IMG/VR virus record: IMGVR_UViG_3300005600_000038
Location: 1 to 48,869 of that record
Strand: one strand, 5' to 3'
Origin: a virus
DNA length: 48,869 nt
This document shows, in pieces, positions 25,401-31,493 of the stretch. The notes beneath the pieces were generated by a model. It did no database searches. It saw nothing but the letters and a program-made list of their open reading frames with translations, and was not told where the DNA came from. Each line of letters starts with the position of its first letter. Positions within the stretch are counted from its first letter, which is position 1. Position numbers and translations under genes: made by a program.

Positions 25401-25713
25401 CAAAACGGTCACGTTCAACAGCGTGGTGGACGCCGGCAACATGGGCGTCACCGAAACCATCAACTGGAATGATGGCCAGAAGCAGGCCGGCACCAACTCC
25501 GCCAACTGTACAATCAGCTTCACAGATCCCCCTGGGCCCTGCAATCTCACCTTCAAGCTCACCAACGGCGGAGCATTCACCCTCACTTGGCCGGGCTCGG
25601 TGGAGTGGCCGGGCGGCACTGAGCCGACCTGGACAGCCTCAGGCGTGGACGTCATTTCGTTTTTCTTCGATGGTACCACCTACTTTGCGATGGCTGGTTT
25701 GGACTTCAGCTAA
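22432..25713 (+). CDS. Large tail fibre with internal repeats
   Basis: 1093 residues, the largest gene. The N-terminus has a short helical attachment region (LFDVRTIINDNANDAEARLT). About 570-860 contain three related modules, each with YDNG, TDAAGGD, SGTE and G.T.VNG.GIGL.S motifs, and the first two copies share SAGG/SANG-NxNxTSTTGFGTFES almost identically. Near 920-965 is the DHKHDI and ARSDHNHL pair typical of phage fibres. The C-terminus (about 1000-1093) looks like a beta tip. Module duplication suggests growth by recombination. It carries a GTTA-N5-TAAC copy. Confidence 0.82.
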   Translation: MAQQTFNNLETLFDVRTIINDNANDAEARLTALEPSGPANSVVRQDGGGALEGFANFTYGISGDTTTFTMGVQAAGSASTLLTVNAFSEVQYLDDTGNLMTRFYRSGTDLFWEEGGAFELHVNGVRLINTGGGTNVLTDDGTYQPLPAGGTDENVAVSASDTTPGNLDVKVVGSNGVTYGILNGGGNEQIQLKNPAGGGARQWNFDGSSFAAGNPGSGNFRMNNVNQNMATALYMSKTAQPNGTMTDVLTALRVEDRILVETLAGAKWKIYRLTGTPTDDTTHVTIPVVVEANGPDLVDTDEASWGFMFTRGGAGSASVGAALEMNGSDGAGGWVGSDWLVNGDTLQPKTATPGTISSATDEDLFLLSAGAAGRLHIQGVGISKTAPTVGQVLTATSPTQAEWSAGASPSVGSLHTVNVTNGTGGWLASNISIAGETIQNIGGNANLVAVGGISINAQAGQLFLEGTSGVLTQNDFTVEPGAVPTLVINSTTQASVAASRILTWDGTQNLYVEGAGIDTSAVHVDLASEISAVTEKVTPVAGDLLLIEDSADSNNKKRIQIGSLPTAPVVTLQTAYDNGNAVITDAAGGDFDVSGTEAFTVNVTGNATLVSSSGFTTVNGQTGIGLTSAGGNINLTSTTGFGTFESDNVMTVRSNSGNLVLDGQVDLTAQAITGNLTMVSLAGFTTVNGDTGIGMTSANGNVNITSTTGFGTFESDNVATLRSNSNAAYVDGSTETGLLVGSTTALVVDAATIASHAANRVLADDGSGTGRLVFIAGSSALDLQGAYDNGSNIVTDAAGGDIAISGTEGFDVTVDDPINIVSNLSFLTLNGNSGIGLNAANGSINLTANLFGTLEAASTAKLLSTGAAAVVEGQTGISLVVGGVSWTWPTTDGTSGQAITTSGAGVLSFSDIPDPGGAPADVTKAAASAGASADFSRADHKHDISTAAATSIGNANAEGSATSLARSDHNHLINQFGGTVNAQNNDIDNVKTVTFNSVVDAGNMGVTETINWNDGQKQAGTNSANCTISFTDPPGPCNLTFKLTNGGAFTLTWPGSVEWPGGTEPTWTASGVDVISFFFDGTTYFAMAGLDFS
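23886..23898. promoter_or_regulatory. GTTA-N5-TAAC palindrome, site 9
   Basis: GTTAGTTATTAAC, spacer GTTAT, inside the large fibre gene (ACG TTA GTT ATT AAC). Confidence 0.75.
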
Positions 25714-26426
25714 TGACCACATTTGACTCTGTCGCCACTCCGGTAATTGCCTATCCGCAGAACCCGGTAACCGTCTCCCATACTCTGGGGGACGGCTCCG
25801 GCAATGATCGGATCGTGTTCGCTTTTGTTGAGGCCATCGGGGGCGGCTCGCATGTGTTCGGGACAGCTGAATATGATGGGCAGGTGATGACGCAACTGGC
25901 CCAGGTGGACGGGACGGTGTTTGGCGCGGAGTCGACCATTACGATTTTCTACCTGCTGGATACTGACCTACCGGCAACCTCAGGAACCTACGATTTTGAC
26001 TATGAGATCAACGCTGGGGCTTATGGTTCGATCGGCTGCGTTGTTTCTTACACGGGATCCGATCAGGTGGCGCCCCCATTCCAGACTAGTAGCTCAAGCG
26101 TGGGCGGGGGCGGCTCAGGAGCTGACATCAGCACCAACATCACCCCCGGTTCCAGCCCCGGCTTGCTCGTAGACTTTGCTGGTGGTGGCGGCACCACAAC
26201 GCTCACAGGTTCACCGGGCACCGGGCAGACCGAGCGATTGGACACGGCTGACGCAGATGAGTATTTGTGGTCATCAGAGAAGTCCTATAGCTCCACGGCA
26301 GCGAACTCCACGGAGTGGACGCCTAGCGCTAACTGGTACACGGCCCTTCATTTGGTGGCGGAGGCTGCGGATGCTGGGGGCGGTGGATCCGCAGGAAACG
26401 CGATCATGATGGGCGCGAATTTTTAA
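25713..26426 (+). CDS. Putative receptor-binding or fibre accessory protein
   Basis: 237 residues; the ATG overlaps the fibre stop by one base. The sequence suggests an all-beta sandwich (NRIVFAFVEAIGG-type strands, STITIFYLLDTDLPATSGTY, GSIGCVVSYTGSD) with Gly/Ser linkers and a short C-terminus ending AIMMGANF. Such beta-sandwich secreted-like modules occur as phage tail tip or carbohydrate-binding proteins. No catalytic motif is visible. Role inferred from place after the large fibre. Confidence 0.6.
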   Translation: MTTFDSVATPVIAYPQNPVTVSHTLGDGSGNDRIVFAFVEAIGGGSHVFGTAEYDGQVMTQLAQVDGTVFGAESTITIFYLLDTDLPATSGTYDFDYEINAGAYGSIGCVVSYTGSDQVAPPFQTSSSSVGGGGSGADISTNITPGSSPGLLVDFAGGGGTTTLTGSPGTGQTERLDTADADEYLWSSEKSYSSTAANSTEWTPSANWYTALHLVAEAADAGGGGSAGNAIMMGANF

Positions 26427-26439
26427 CAGTGAGAACGAT

Positions 26440-27084
26440 ATGGCAAACTCAAAAACAGAACTAACAGCACCTAAGTCCGACTTCACCACCTCCGGGGGCG
26501 TGGTCAACTATGCAATCCTGAACCAGGAGCTGGGGGCGGCGTCCCTCAGCGTTCCCGTCTATTCGGTGATGGGCAAGGGTACGGACGTCAAGATCGTCCT
26601 GGATGGCAACGCAACCGAGGCAGATGTCACAGCGGTGGAAACCGTGATCGCTGCTCATGCCGGCGACGTTTTCCAGCCCACCTTTCAGAGCACCTCGGAA
26701 GCGGAGGACGTCCTCAAGGGTGAGGCTGCCATTGAGGCAACGGACGCCACGCTGGTCACGGTGTATGAGCACGACTCCGGCGCGCTGCCTGAGGGCCAGT
26801 ATCAGATCCTGTGGAGTGCTGAGCATCGCGTGGACGTTGAGGCTGACGGTGAGGATTCCAACCTCTTGGTGGAGGTGGACCTTGGTGACGGCAACGGATA
26901 CCTGGAAATGAGCGCGGACAGCAACCAGAGCCAGAAGATCCACTCAGTCTCCAACGGCATGGTGTTGCCTCGCGTAGACGGGCAAAGCATCAAGGTCAGG
27001 ATGTCCCTGAACAAGACCGGATCCGGGGGCTCCAAAGCCATCCTCAGGCGCGCGCGCCTGGTCCACTTCCCACTGGGCTCCTGA
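26440..27084 (+). CDS. Hypothetical tail-associated protein
   Basis: 214 residues between the fibre genes and the lysis cassette. Mixed alpha/beta N-terminal half (KIVLDGNATEADVTAVETVI, about 48-67) and a beta-rich C-terminal half (QYQILWSAEHRVDVEADG, SKAILRRARLVHFPLGS). No family recognised. It is the last gene before a GC-rich hairpin at 27102-27118 and the holin candidate, so it most likely belongs to the virion block. Confidence 0.6.
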   Translation: MANSKTELTAPKSDFTTSGGVVNYAILNQELGAASLSVPVYSVMGKGTDVKIVLDGNATEADVTAVETVIAAHAGDVFQPTFQSTSEAEDVLKGEAAIEATDATLVTVYEHDSGALPEGQYQILWSAEHRVDVEADGEDSNLLVEVDLGDGNGYLEMSADSNQSQKIHSVSNGMVLPRVDGQSIKVRMSLNKTGSGGSKAILRRARLVHFPLGS

Positions 27085-27101
27085 ATCTGAAACGACGTGA
27101 G

Positions 27102-27118
27102 CGGGCCCCTCAGGCCCG
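27102..27118 (+). terminator. GC hairpin between tail and lysis genes
   Basis: CGGGCC at 27102-27107 pairs with GGCCCG at 27113-27118 around a five-base loop. No uridine tract follows, so termination would be weak at best. It marks the boundary between fibre and lysis cassettes. Confidence 0.3.
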
Positions 27119-27131
27119 GGAATGATGCAAA

Positions 27132-27389
27132 ATGGAAGGCCTCGACGTACTACAGCAGCTGAAGGAGCTTGGTGGCTGGGGTGTGGCTGGGTTCATGATT
27201 TACCTGTGGAAGCAGGAGCGGGCTGAGCGTCTCCGTTATCGCGACTTTCACGAGTCAACGATCCAGAGCCTTCCTGATCTCACCAAGGCTAACCAGGAGA
27301 TGAGCGCCGACGTCAAAAAGATGGTCGCCGACATCAAGGACCACATCAGAACGATGTTCACTCAACTGAAGGAAAACCTCAAGTCATGA
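27132..27389 (+). CDS. Holin candidate, single membrane segment
   Basis: 85 residues. One hydrophobic segment (GWGVAGFMIYLW, about 15-26) near the N-terminus, followed by a charged helical domain (KQERAERLRYRDFHES, VKKMVADIKDHIRTMFTQLK). This layout resembles XhlA-type or small class holins. It is the first gene of a five-gene overlapping cassette that includes a lipoprotein and an amidase, which supports a lysis role. It ends overlapping the next ATG. Confidence 0.55.
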   Translation: MEGLDVLQQLKELGGWGVAGFMIYLWKQERAERLRYRDFHESTIQSLPDLTKANQEMSADVKKMVADIKDHIRTMFTQLKENLKS

Positions 27390-27583
27390 CCCTACGTGAG
27401 ATCCGGACTGCCATCCTCCACGCCTTCGGGCTCGAAACCAGGGAGGACAAGGAAGCCAGATATGCGCGCGACTCTCAGCGCGCTGAGGAGGTCAACCTGG
27501 GGGTCACTCAGGCGGCTATGAAGATCCACGAGGCCAGGCGACACCTGACGCGCCCGGCCACGTTGCCGGAGATCCAGCAGTGA
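27386..27583 (+). CDS. Small helical protein in the lysis cassette
   Basis: 65 residues, charged and helical throughout (TREDKEARYARDSQRAEEVN), with no membrane segment. The ATG overlaps the holin-candidate stop by four bases and its own TGA overlaps the GTG of the lipoprotein gene. Family not recognised. Its fixed place in the cassette suggests a helper or regulator of lysis. Confidence 0.6.
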   Translation: MTLREIRTAILHAFGLETREDKEARYARDSQRAEEVNLGVTQAAMKIHEARRHLTRPATLPEIQQ

Positions 27584-27789
27584 GCCGGGCCTTGGTGGTT
27601 TGCGCGGCCCTGGTGGGCCTCCTGGCGGCCTCCTGTGTGAGCCGGGAGCAATGCGTGGCAAATGCCAAGGAGGCCTATTGGGAGACGCTCAGGGGCTGTG
27701 AGGCGGATGGGGTGGCTACCTACGGGGAATGCGATTCCAAGACTAATCTGGAGGCCGAATTTAAGGCCGCTCAAAAGGAGTGCCGCTGA
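27580..27789 (+). CDS. Small lipoprotein, outer-spanin-like
   Basis: 69 residues starting at GTG. The signal peptide (VVCAALVGLLAASC) ends in a lipobox LAASC with the lipidated cysteine at 19, which points to an outer-membrane-directed lipoprotein and a Gram-negative host. The mature part is short, Cys-containing (four more Cys) and helical. o-Spanins (Rz1-like) are short lipoproteins next to endolysin genes, but they are usually proline-rich, which this is not, and no clear i-spanin partner is seen. Function is therefore tentative. Confidence 0.6.
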   Translation: MSRALVVCAALVGLLAASCVSREQCVANAKEAYWETLRGCEADGVATYGECDSKTNLEAEFKAAQKECR

Positions 27790-27977
27790 TGTGGAAAGCT
27801 TTCGTTATTGCCAGGGAGCTGGCAGCCATGGCCCCCGAGGCGCGCAAGCTGGCCGTCAGGGTCATCCGCGCGATCAAGTACGGACAACAGAGCGAGGCCG
27901 AAAAGCTGGCGGCTGAGGCGGCTGAGGCTCAGGATCTGTTTCGGAAGGGGAAGGAGTCCTACCGTGCGAAAAATTAA
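27789..27977 (+). CDS. Small basic helical protein upstream of endolysin
   Basis: 62 residues from ATG 27789, which shares its A with the preceding TGA stop. Ala/Glu/Lys-rich amphipathic helices (RELAAMAPEARKLAVRVIRA, KLAAEAAEAQDLFRKGKESY). No signal or transmembrane segment. It overlaps the endolysin start by 14 bases. It may assist lysis, but nothing in the sequence fixes a function. Confidence 0.6.
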   Translation: MWKAFVIARELAAMAPEARKLAVRVIRAIKYGQQSEAEKLAAEAAEAQDLFRKGKESYRAKN

Positions 27978-28476
27978 CCGCGTATTTTGGCACTGTTCAG
28001 GAACGCCGGAAGGGCGTGACGTCAAGACTGAGACGATCAAAGCGTGGCACACTAACCGGGCCCCCAAGGGCCGGGGCTGGTTAGATATCGGCTACCACTT
28101 CGTTTATGAGCTGGACGGGACGGAGCACCCCGGGCGCCCCCTTGAGCGCGTAGGCGCGGGTGTGAGGGGCCACAACGACCACTCGATCCACCTGTGCTAC
28201 GTGGGCGGCCTCGCATCCGACGCCAAGACTCCCAAGGACACACGGACACCGGCGCAACGTGAGGCCATGTACCGGCGCACCCAGCAACTCCTGGAGGAGT
28301 TCCCTGAGGCGACGGTCCACGGACACAATGAGTTTGACGCCAAAGCGTGCCCGTCCTTTGACGTTCAAAAGGACTGGGCCGCCTACCTGGATGACAGAGA
28401 CGGCCCAGCTACGGATCCCGCGGGCCTCAAGTGCCCCCACTGCGGCGAGTCGCTCACCGTGACTGTTAGCGTTTAA
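27964..28476 (+). CDS. Endolysin, N-acetylmuramoyl-L-alanine amidase (T7 lysozyme-like)
   Basis: 170 residues. Zinc amidase that cleaves the lactoyl-alanine bond in peptidoglycan. Aligns in order with T7 lysozyme: WHCSGTP (His10), GWLDIGYHFVYELDGT (39-53), AGVRGHNDHSIHLCYVGG, TPAQ and GHNEFDAKACPSFD, with His121 and Cys129 completing the metal site. The C-terminus adds CPHCGES (157-163), a lone CxxC pair absent from T7 lysozyme. GTG 27964 has AAGGAG seven bases upstream; the start overlaps the previous gene. No signal peptide, so it needs a holin. Its TAA stop lies in a GTTA-N5-TAAC site. Confidence 0.9.
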   Translation: MRKINRVFWHCSGTPEGRDVKTETIKAWHTNRAPKGRGWLDIGYHFVYELDGTEHPGRPLERVGAGVRGHNDHSIHLCYVGGLASDAKTPKDTRTPAQREAMYRRTQQLLEEFPEATVHGHNEFDAKACPSFDVQKDWAAYLDDRDGPATDPAGLKCPHCGESLTVTVSV

Positions 28477-28477
28477 C
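28465..28477. promoter_or_regulatory. GTTA-N5-TAAC palindrome, site 10, at two convergent stops
   Basis: GTTAGCGTTTAAC, spacer GCGTT. Its right arm supplies the TAA stop of the endolysin (28474-28476) and its left arm, read on the other strand, supplies the TAA stop of the leftward gene ending at 28466. Confidence 0.82.
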
Positions 28478-28807
28478 AGGCTTCTTGTTCCTGAGCATGT
28501 AGCTGAGGCTCCAGATAGCCTCACGTGTCACCAGCTCCAGCTCCTCCTCCTCAATGTGGCCAGGGTCCACCTCTACGCCGAACAGCCAGTCAGGCCCCTG
28601 ACCGATGACTCCCCGGGGGAGGCCGGGGGAGGTCTGGGCGCGCAGTGTTGCGGCTGAGCTGGTCCACATCAGGCCGGCCATGTCCGTGTCATAGTGCTGG
28701 ACCCCGTGCCAGGGGTGCCCCTCCCTCACGGCGATGAACCCCCATAGCTTCCCGTTCTCAGCCTGGGCAATGTAGGACTTGAAGCCGTTTTCGATGTAGC
28801 GGATCAC
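28466..28807 (-). CDS. Hypothetical protein converging on the endolysin
   Basis: 113 residues; GTG start overlapping the stop of the upstream leftward gene (GTGA). The N-terminal part is alpha/beta (GFKSYIAQAENGKLWGFIAV, about 8-27) and the C-terminus is helical with an EEEELELVTREAIWSLSYML stretch. I do not recognise it. It ends within the endolysin stop region, so leftward and rightward transcripts meet here. Its promoter is probably the operator-bearing one at 29013-29041. Confidence 0.65.
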   Translation of the reverse strand: MIRYIENGFKSYIAQAENGKLWGFIAVREGHPWHGVQHYDTDMAGLMWTSSAATLRAQTSPGLPRGVIGQGPDWLFGVEVDPGHIEEEELELVTREAIWSLSYMLRNKKPVKR

Positions 28808-28986
28808 AGCGCGGCGTCCTTGGCAGCGCGCAAGCTGCCGAAGGTGCCGACGCGGACAACCTCGGTGTTTTCGTCGGTTGTCTCAAGGTCAAAGCCGGTA
28901 GCCGTGTGGCGGATCGTGTGCTCACCGTCGCGGGAGTGCCAGGTGGGAACGAGTGCGTGAAAATCGGGGGTCCAGTTGTTGGTCAT
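28804..28986 (-). CDS. Small hypothetical protein, first of a leftward pair
   Basis: 60 residues, compact and beta-rich (ALVPTWHSRDGEHTIRHTAT, TEVVRVGTFGSLRAAKDAAL). It has the GGAGAACCACC leader that several other first genes of sub-operons share. An operator-like palindrome lies 35 bases upstream of its ATG, so this two-gene unit is probably regulated separately from the recombination block upstream, which is closed off by a terminator. Confidence 0.65.
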   Translation of the reverse strand: MTNNWTPDFHALVPTWHSRDGEHTIRHTATGFDLETTDENTEVVRVGTFGSLRAAKDAAL

Positions 28987-29012
28987 GGTGGTTCTCCTCA
29001 GTGGGTGCTCCT

Positions 29013-29041
29013 GTTATGCGTGAAGATTCTTCAAGGCGCAA
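29013..29041 (-). promoter_or_regulatory. Candidate leftward promoter with embedded operator
   Basis: On the minus strand TTGCGC (29036-29041) and CATAAC (29013-29018) are separated by 17 bases. The spacer is almost filled by the palindrome TGAAGATTCTTCA. Both hexamers are imperfect, so the promoter call is moderate. Expected RNA would carry a short leader with GGAGAACCACC. Confidence 0.45.
29021..29033. promoter_or_regulatory. TGAAGANTCTTCA operator-like palindrome, site B
   Basis: TGAAGATTCTTCA, identical to site A, in the gap between the leftward terminator and the gene starting at 28986. Confidence 0.72.
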
Positions 29042-29047
29042 GGGCAC

Positions 29048-29088
29048 AAAAAACCCTGTGAAACGGAGAGGGGGATCGTTTCACAGGG
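29048..29088 (-). terminator. Strong intrinsic terminator for the leftward recombination block
   Basis: Arms 29054-29065 and 29077-29088 form a perfect 12-base stem with an 11-base loop. On the minus strand the stem is followed by six uridines (A6 at 29048-29053). It lies just past the last gene of the block 31405-29131 and insulates it from the next leftward pair. Confidence 0.85.
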
Positions 29089-29130
29089 GAAAAGAGCTGC
29101 CGAAGCTGAGGGACCCTAGCAGCGTTTTTA

Positions 29131-29403
29131 TTATTCCGGACAGATAGAGCGGGCGTCCGCGTCCACTGGCCAGAGAAGCTCATCCAGCAAATACACCGCT
29201 TCCTCGCCCCAGTACCACATCAGGCTGGTGGCGAAAACCAGGGCGCTCCAGAAGGCCAGCAGCACGAACGGCAACAGCAGCCACTGAACCGGACCCAGCT
29301 TCTGGGGCTCCGGCTTCGGCTTGCGCCGGGGTGGAATTCCCACCCCGGGCTTGGCCGGCTCCTGAGCCTGAGCTGGCTGCTTTCCTGGATCAAAGGAGTG
29401 CAT
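29131..29403 (-). CDS. Membrane protein, Pro-rich N-terminus
   Basis: 90 residues. Residues 1-38 are Pro/Lys/Gln-rich; about 42-65 is a hydrophobic segment (WLLLPFVLLAFWSALVFATS), and the rest is acidic and aromatic (YWGEEAVYLLDELLWPVD). The ATG overlaps the previous stop (TGATG). Family not recognised. A single-pass membrane protein at the end of a recombination operon could act in host takeover or superinfection exclusion; this is inference. Confidence 0.62.
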   Translation of the reverse strand: MHSFDPGKQPAQAQEPAKPGVGIPPRRKPKPEPQKLGPVQWLLLPFVLLAFWSALVFATSLMWYWGEEAVYLLDELLWPVDADARSICPE

Positions 29404-29585
29404 CAGCTACCGCGCTCCTTAGCCGTTGACTGCGCGTTATGCCTGGCCCCCTGGAGCACACCAGCAAGCTCACCAAAAGCCTCCTCAACCTCCTCAGCCC
29501 ACTGCTGCCGGGTGTCGCCTCGGTCCAGGGACTCAGAGGACGCAAGCATGAGCGCATGCTCCAGTCGTTGTTTCAGTTTCAACAT
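29403..29585 (-). CDS. Small acidic helical protein
   Basis: 60 residues, helical with many charged residues (LKQRLEHALMLASSESLDRG, WAEEVEEAFGELAGVLQ). It follows the SSB gene with a 15-base gap and overlaps the membrane protein gene. No recognised domain. Its place suggests a helper in the recombination block, but no function can be assigned. Confidence 0.6.
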   Translation of the reverse strand: MLKLKQRLEHALMLASSESLDRGDTRQQWAEEVEEAFGELAGVLQGARHNAQSTAKERGS

Positions 29586-29600
29586 CTGTGAAGCCTTTCG

Positions 29601-30002
29601 TCAGAACGGGACATCATCATCATCAGGTGCGCCACCGTCACCGGGCGCGCCGCCGTCACCAACACCACGCGGACTGCCAGACAGGACAACGTTTTGACAG
29701 GAGATCTCAGTGCTCCACTTATCGTTGCCATCGCGGTCCGTGTACTTGGTTGTTCGGATGCTGCCCTCAACCAGGAGACGGTCCCCCTTGTTGAGGATCT
29801 TGCTGAGCGCCTCAGCGCGCTTGCCCCACAAAACCACGCGGTGCCACTCGGTTCTTTCCTGGCGCTGCTTGTTGCGGTCCAGGTAGGTCTCCGTGGTTGC
29901 CAGTCTTATGTTCAGGACAGCGTTCCCGCTGTCCGTCATTCGCAACTCTGGATCCGCCCCGAGGTTCCCCAGGAGGATCACTTTGTTGTAGCCTTGACTC
30001 AC
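29601..30002 (-). CDS. ssb: Single-stranded DNA-binding protein
   Basis: 133 residues, an OB-fold SSB. The order NKVILLGNLGADPELR, AVLNIRLATTE, ERTEWHRVVLWGKRAEALSK, LNKGDRLLVEGSI and KWSTEI is the bacterial SSB pattern. After a Gly/Ala/Asp-rich linker it ends DDDDVPF, the acidic tip that recruits partner proteins. GTG start overlaps the stop of the upstream gene. It probably binds DNA made single-stranded by the exonuclease in the same operon and at replication forks. Confidence 0.95.
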   Translation of the reverse strand: MSQGYNKVILLGNLGADPELRMTDSGNAVLNIRLATTETYLDRNKQRQERTEWHRVVLWGKRAEALSKILNKGDRLLVEGSIRTTKYTDRDGNDKWSTEISCQNVVLSGSPRGVGDGGAPGDGGAPDDDDVPF

Positions 30003-30550
30003 TTGTCATTTCCTTTCTGTTCCGTGAACTGGGCCAGGCGCTGATCCTTTGCAGCCGCGATCTGTTCGCCTTGGTCCTTGGTCCACATTGTTTTCCGGAT
30101 ACCCTGCAAGAAGGCATCCAGAGCAGCAGCGTTCTCACACTGCTTGATCGCTTCGATGGTCTTGGTCAGCTCCTCAGCTGTGGCAGCTTTGCGCGTTTCC
30201 TGCTTGCGATTCTGTTGCCCCTTCGGTGGCTGGATGTTCTTGATGCGGACAGCCTCCACCTCCTCACCGCTCACCTTGGTCATTGCCTGATAAAGGACGA
30301 TCGTCGCCCCGGTCCAGTTGGTGGTTTCCTTGCCCATCACCTTGACCAGCGCGGCCTTGTTCGTCTTGTTCAGCGCCAGTTTCTTCAGTGAGTTTTTGAA
30401 GTGGATGACCGGCTTGCGCTCCTTCTTGGAAGTGCCTGCCAGCTGCAACTCACCCCGTTCTACATTCTTGATCTGGAGCTTCATTTCGTGCCCATCGTCC
30501 AGGTCACAAGCGCGGATGTAGTCCGACTCATAAGCTGTATCTACGTTCAT
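29999..30550 (-). CDS. Phage DNA-metabolism accessory protein
   Basis: 183 residues. The central KPVIHFKNSLKKLALNKTNK and KETTNWTGATIVLYQA (about 47-90) match a small beta domain common in phage recombination and replication operons, usually annotated as hypothetical. The C-terminal half is helical and charged (about 115-183). The genes on either side encode exonuclease and SSB, so a single-strand annealing or DNA-binding accessory role is plausible but unproven. A good AAAGGAAAAG site precedes ATG 30550. Confidence 0.62.
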   Translation of the reverse strand: MNVDTAYESDYIRACDLDDGHEMKLQIKNVERGELQLAGTSKKERKPVIHFKNSLKKLALNKTNKAALVKVMGKETTNWTGATIVLYQAMTKVSGEEVEAVRIKNIQPPKGQQNRKQETRKAATAEELTKTIEAIKQCENAAALDAFLQGIRKTMWTKDQGEQIAAAKDQRLAQFTEQKGNDK

Positions 30551-30576
30551 TTGCTTTTCCTTTCCGTTAGTGCCCT

Positions 30577-30589
30577 GTTAGTCAATAAC
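30577..30589. promoter_or_regulatory. GTTA-N5-TAAC palindrome, site 11
   Basis: GTTAGTCAATAAC, spacer GTCAA. On the minus strand it reads GTT ATT GAC TAA and provides the last codons and stop of the exonuclease gene. Confidence 0.78.
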
Positions 30590-31405
30590 AAGGTCTTCGT
30601 CGCCGTCAGAGCTAACCCATTCGGGTAGCTTGAAGGTGAGAATCTCACCGGCCGCGACTCCTGGCCAGTGCTTGGACTCAAGGCATCGCTCATATTCATC
30701 CAGCCACCGGTCCACGGTGTCCTTGCCGTAGTCCAGGGTCTCATCCGGCACGTGGAAAACCGCGACATCAAATGGCCGCTTCTTCTCCACGGCGACGACA
30801 TAGAACGGGAGACGCTCCCCAGTGTTGTATTCATTAGCGGCTTGGTAGTACCAAAACTGCGCGTGGTAGTGAAACTTGTAGGCCTTCTTGAGGAACGCAT
30901 CAGGGCTGATCGTCTCAGTGCTCTTGAGGTCGCCCATGTGGGGGCGCCGCTTAGCGCTGGGGTTGCGCCAGTCCGTCTTGCTCTTGAGCTTGTGGCCGCG
31001 ATACTCCCAGAACAGTGGGACCTCAAACTCAGTTCCCCTGCTCTTGAGTAGTGCTTTGGCGTGCTCGTCTGAGTGAACCTTGTTAGCAATGTGCCGATAA
31101 AGGCCATCCTCCTCCGGGCTGAGGATGTGCTTGCCCTCATGCTCAGCCTTGAATTCCTTGTAAGCGTTTGAGTTCCCCTTCTTGATCCCGTCCGGAAGGA
31201 TCACCGTGGACTTGTTGAACTGCGCCAACTCCAGGGCAGCCATGTGGACCAGCGAACCGAAGTCAAACGCCTTGGAAGAATCGTGGCCGTGATCGCGTAT
31301 CTCCTTGAAGTGGAGCGGGCTAGTTTCAATCGCCTTGAGGTCTGTGAAGTTGAGCGCCGGGTGTGCGCGATACTCGGATTCTGTCATTTTTGTGTTGGTG
31401 GTCAT
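30578..31405 (-). CDS. PD-(D/E)XK exonuclease, RecE/ExoVIII-like
   Basis: 275 residues. Early region NFTDLKAIETSPLHFKEIRD and KAFDFGSLVHMAALEL (about 19-61) is the helical entry of the RecE-type PDDEXK family. The active site is GHKLKSKTDWRNP (about 139) and MGDLKSTETISPDAFLKK (about 157-174), giving D...DxK with Lys about 160. QFWYYQAANEY provides the Q-x-x-x-Y element. It likely degrades double-stranded ends to make recombination substrates, with SSB and the accessory protein. No Shine-Dalgarno precedes the ATG; the mRNA may be leaderless. Confidence 0.88.
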   Translation of the reverse strand: MTTNTKMTESEYRAHPALNFTDLKAIETSPLHFKEIRDHGHDSSKAFDFGSLVHMAALELAQFNKSTVILPDGIKKGNSNAYKEFKAEHEGKHILSPEEDGLYRHIANKVHSDEHAKALLKSRGTEFEVPLFWEYRGHKLKSKTDWRNPSAKRRPHMGDLKSTETISPDAFLKKAYKFHYHAQFWYYQAANEYNTGERLPFYVVAVEKKRPFDVAVFHVPDETLDYGKDTVDRWLDEYERCLESKHWPGVAAGEILTFKLPEWVSSDGDEDLVID

Positions 31406-31412
31406 TAGCGGG

Positions 31413-31441
31413 ATGTTAGACCAGCCTTATGGCATATGCAA
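31413..31441 (-). promoter_or_regulatory. Candidate leftward promoter of the recombination block
   Basis: On the minus strand TTGCAT (31436-31441) and TAACAT (31413-31418) have a 17-base spacer. Transcription would start within a base or two of the exonuclease ATG at 31405, leaving no leader. Hexamers match the consensus only partly. Confidence 0.45.
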
Positions 31442-31462
31442 GACCCTCTACGGGTTGAAGAA

Positions 31463-31489
31463 GGCGCCCCTACTTGTTAGGGTGGCGCC
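31463..31489 (+). promoter_or_regulatory. Hairpin overlapping the ribosome-binding region of the regulator gene
   Basis: GGCGCC at 31463-31468 pairs with GGCGCC at 31484-31489, extended by CCTA/TAGG with a two-base bulge. The AGGGTGG stretch that could serve as ribosome-binding site for ATG 31494 lies in the right arm. It could limit translation, or instead be a DNA-level dyad for the divergent promoter. Confidence 0.45.
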
Positions 31490-31493
31490 TGTC

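Noticed and set aside
29096-29130. Possible plus-strand terminator (GCTGC...GCAGC then GTTTTTATT)
   Set aside because: The stem is only five base pairs with a loop of over 20 bases; the T-run is suggestive but too weak to call.
31305-31493. Extended N-terminus for regulator 1
   Set aside because: It would run through the divergent promoter gap and overlap the exonuclease gene antisense; the HTH protein is complete from 31494.
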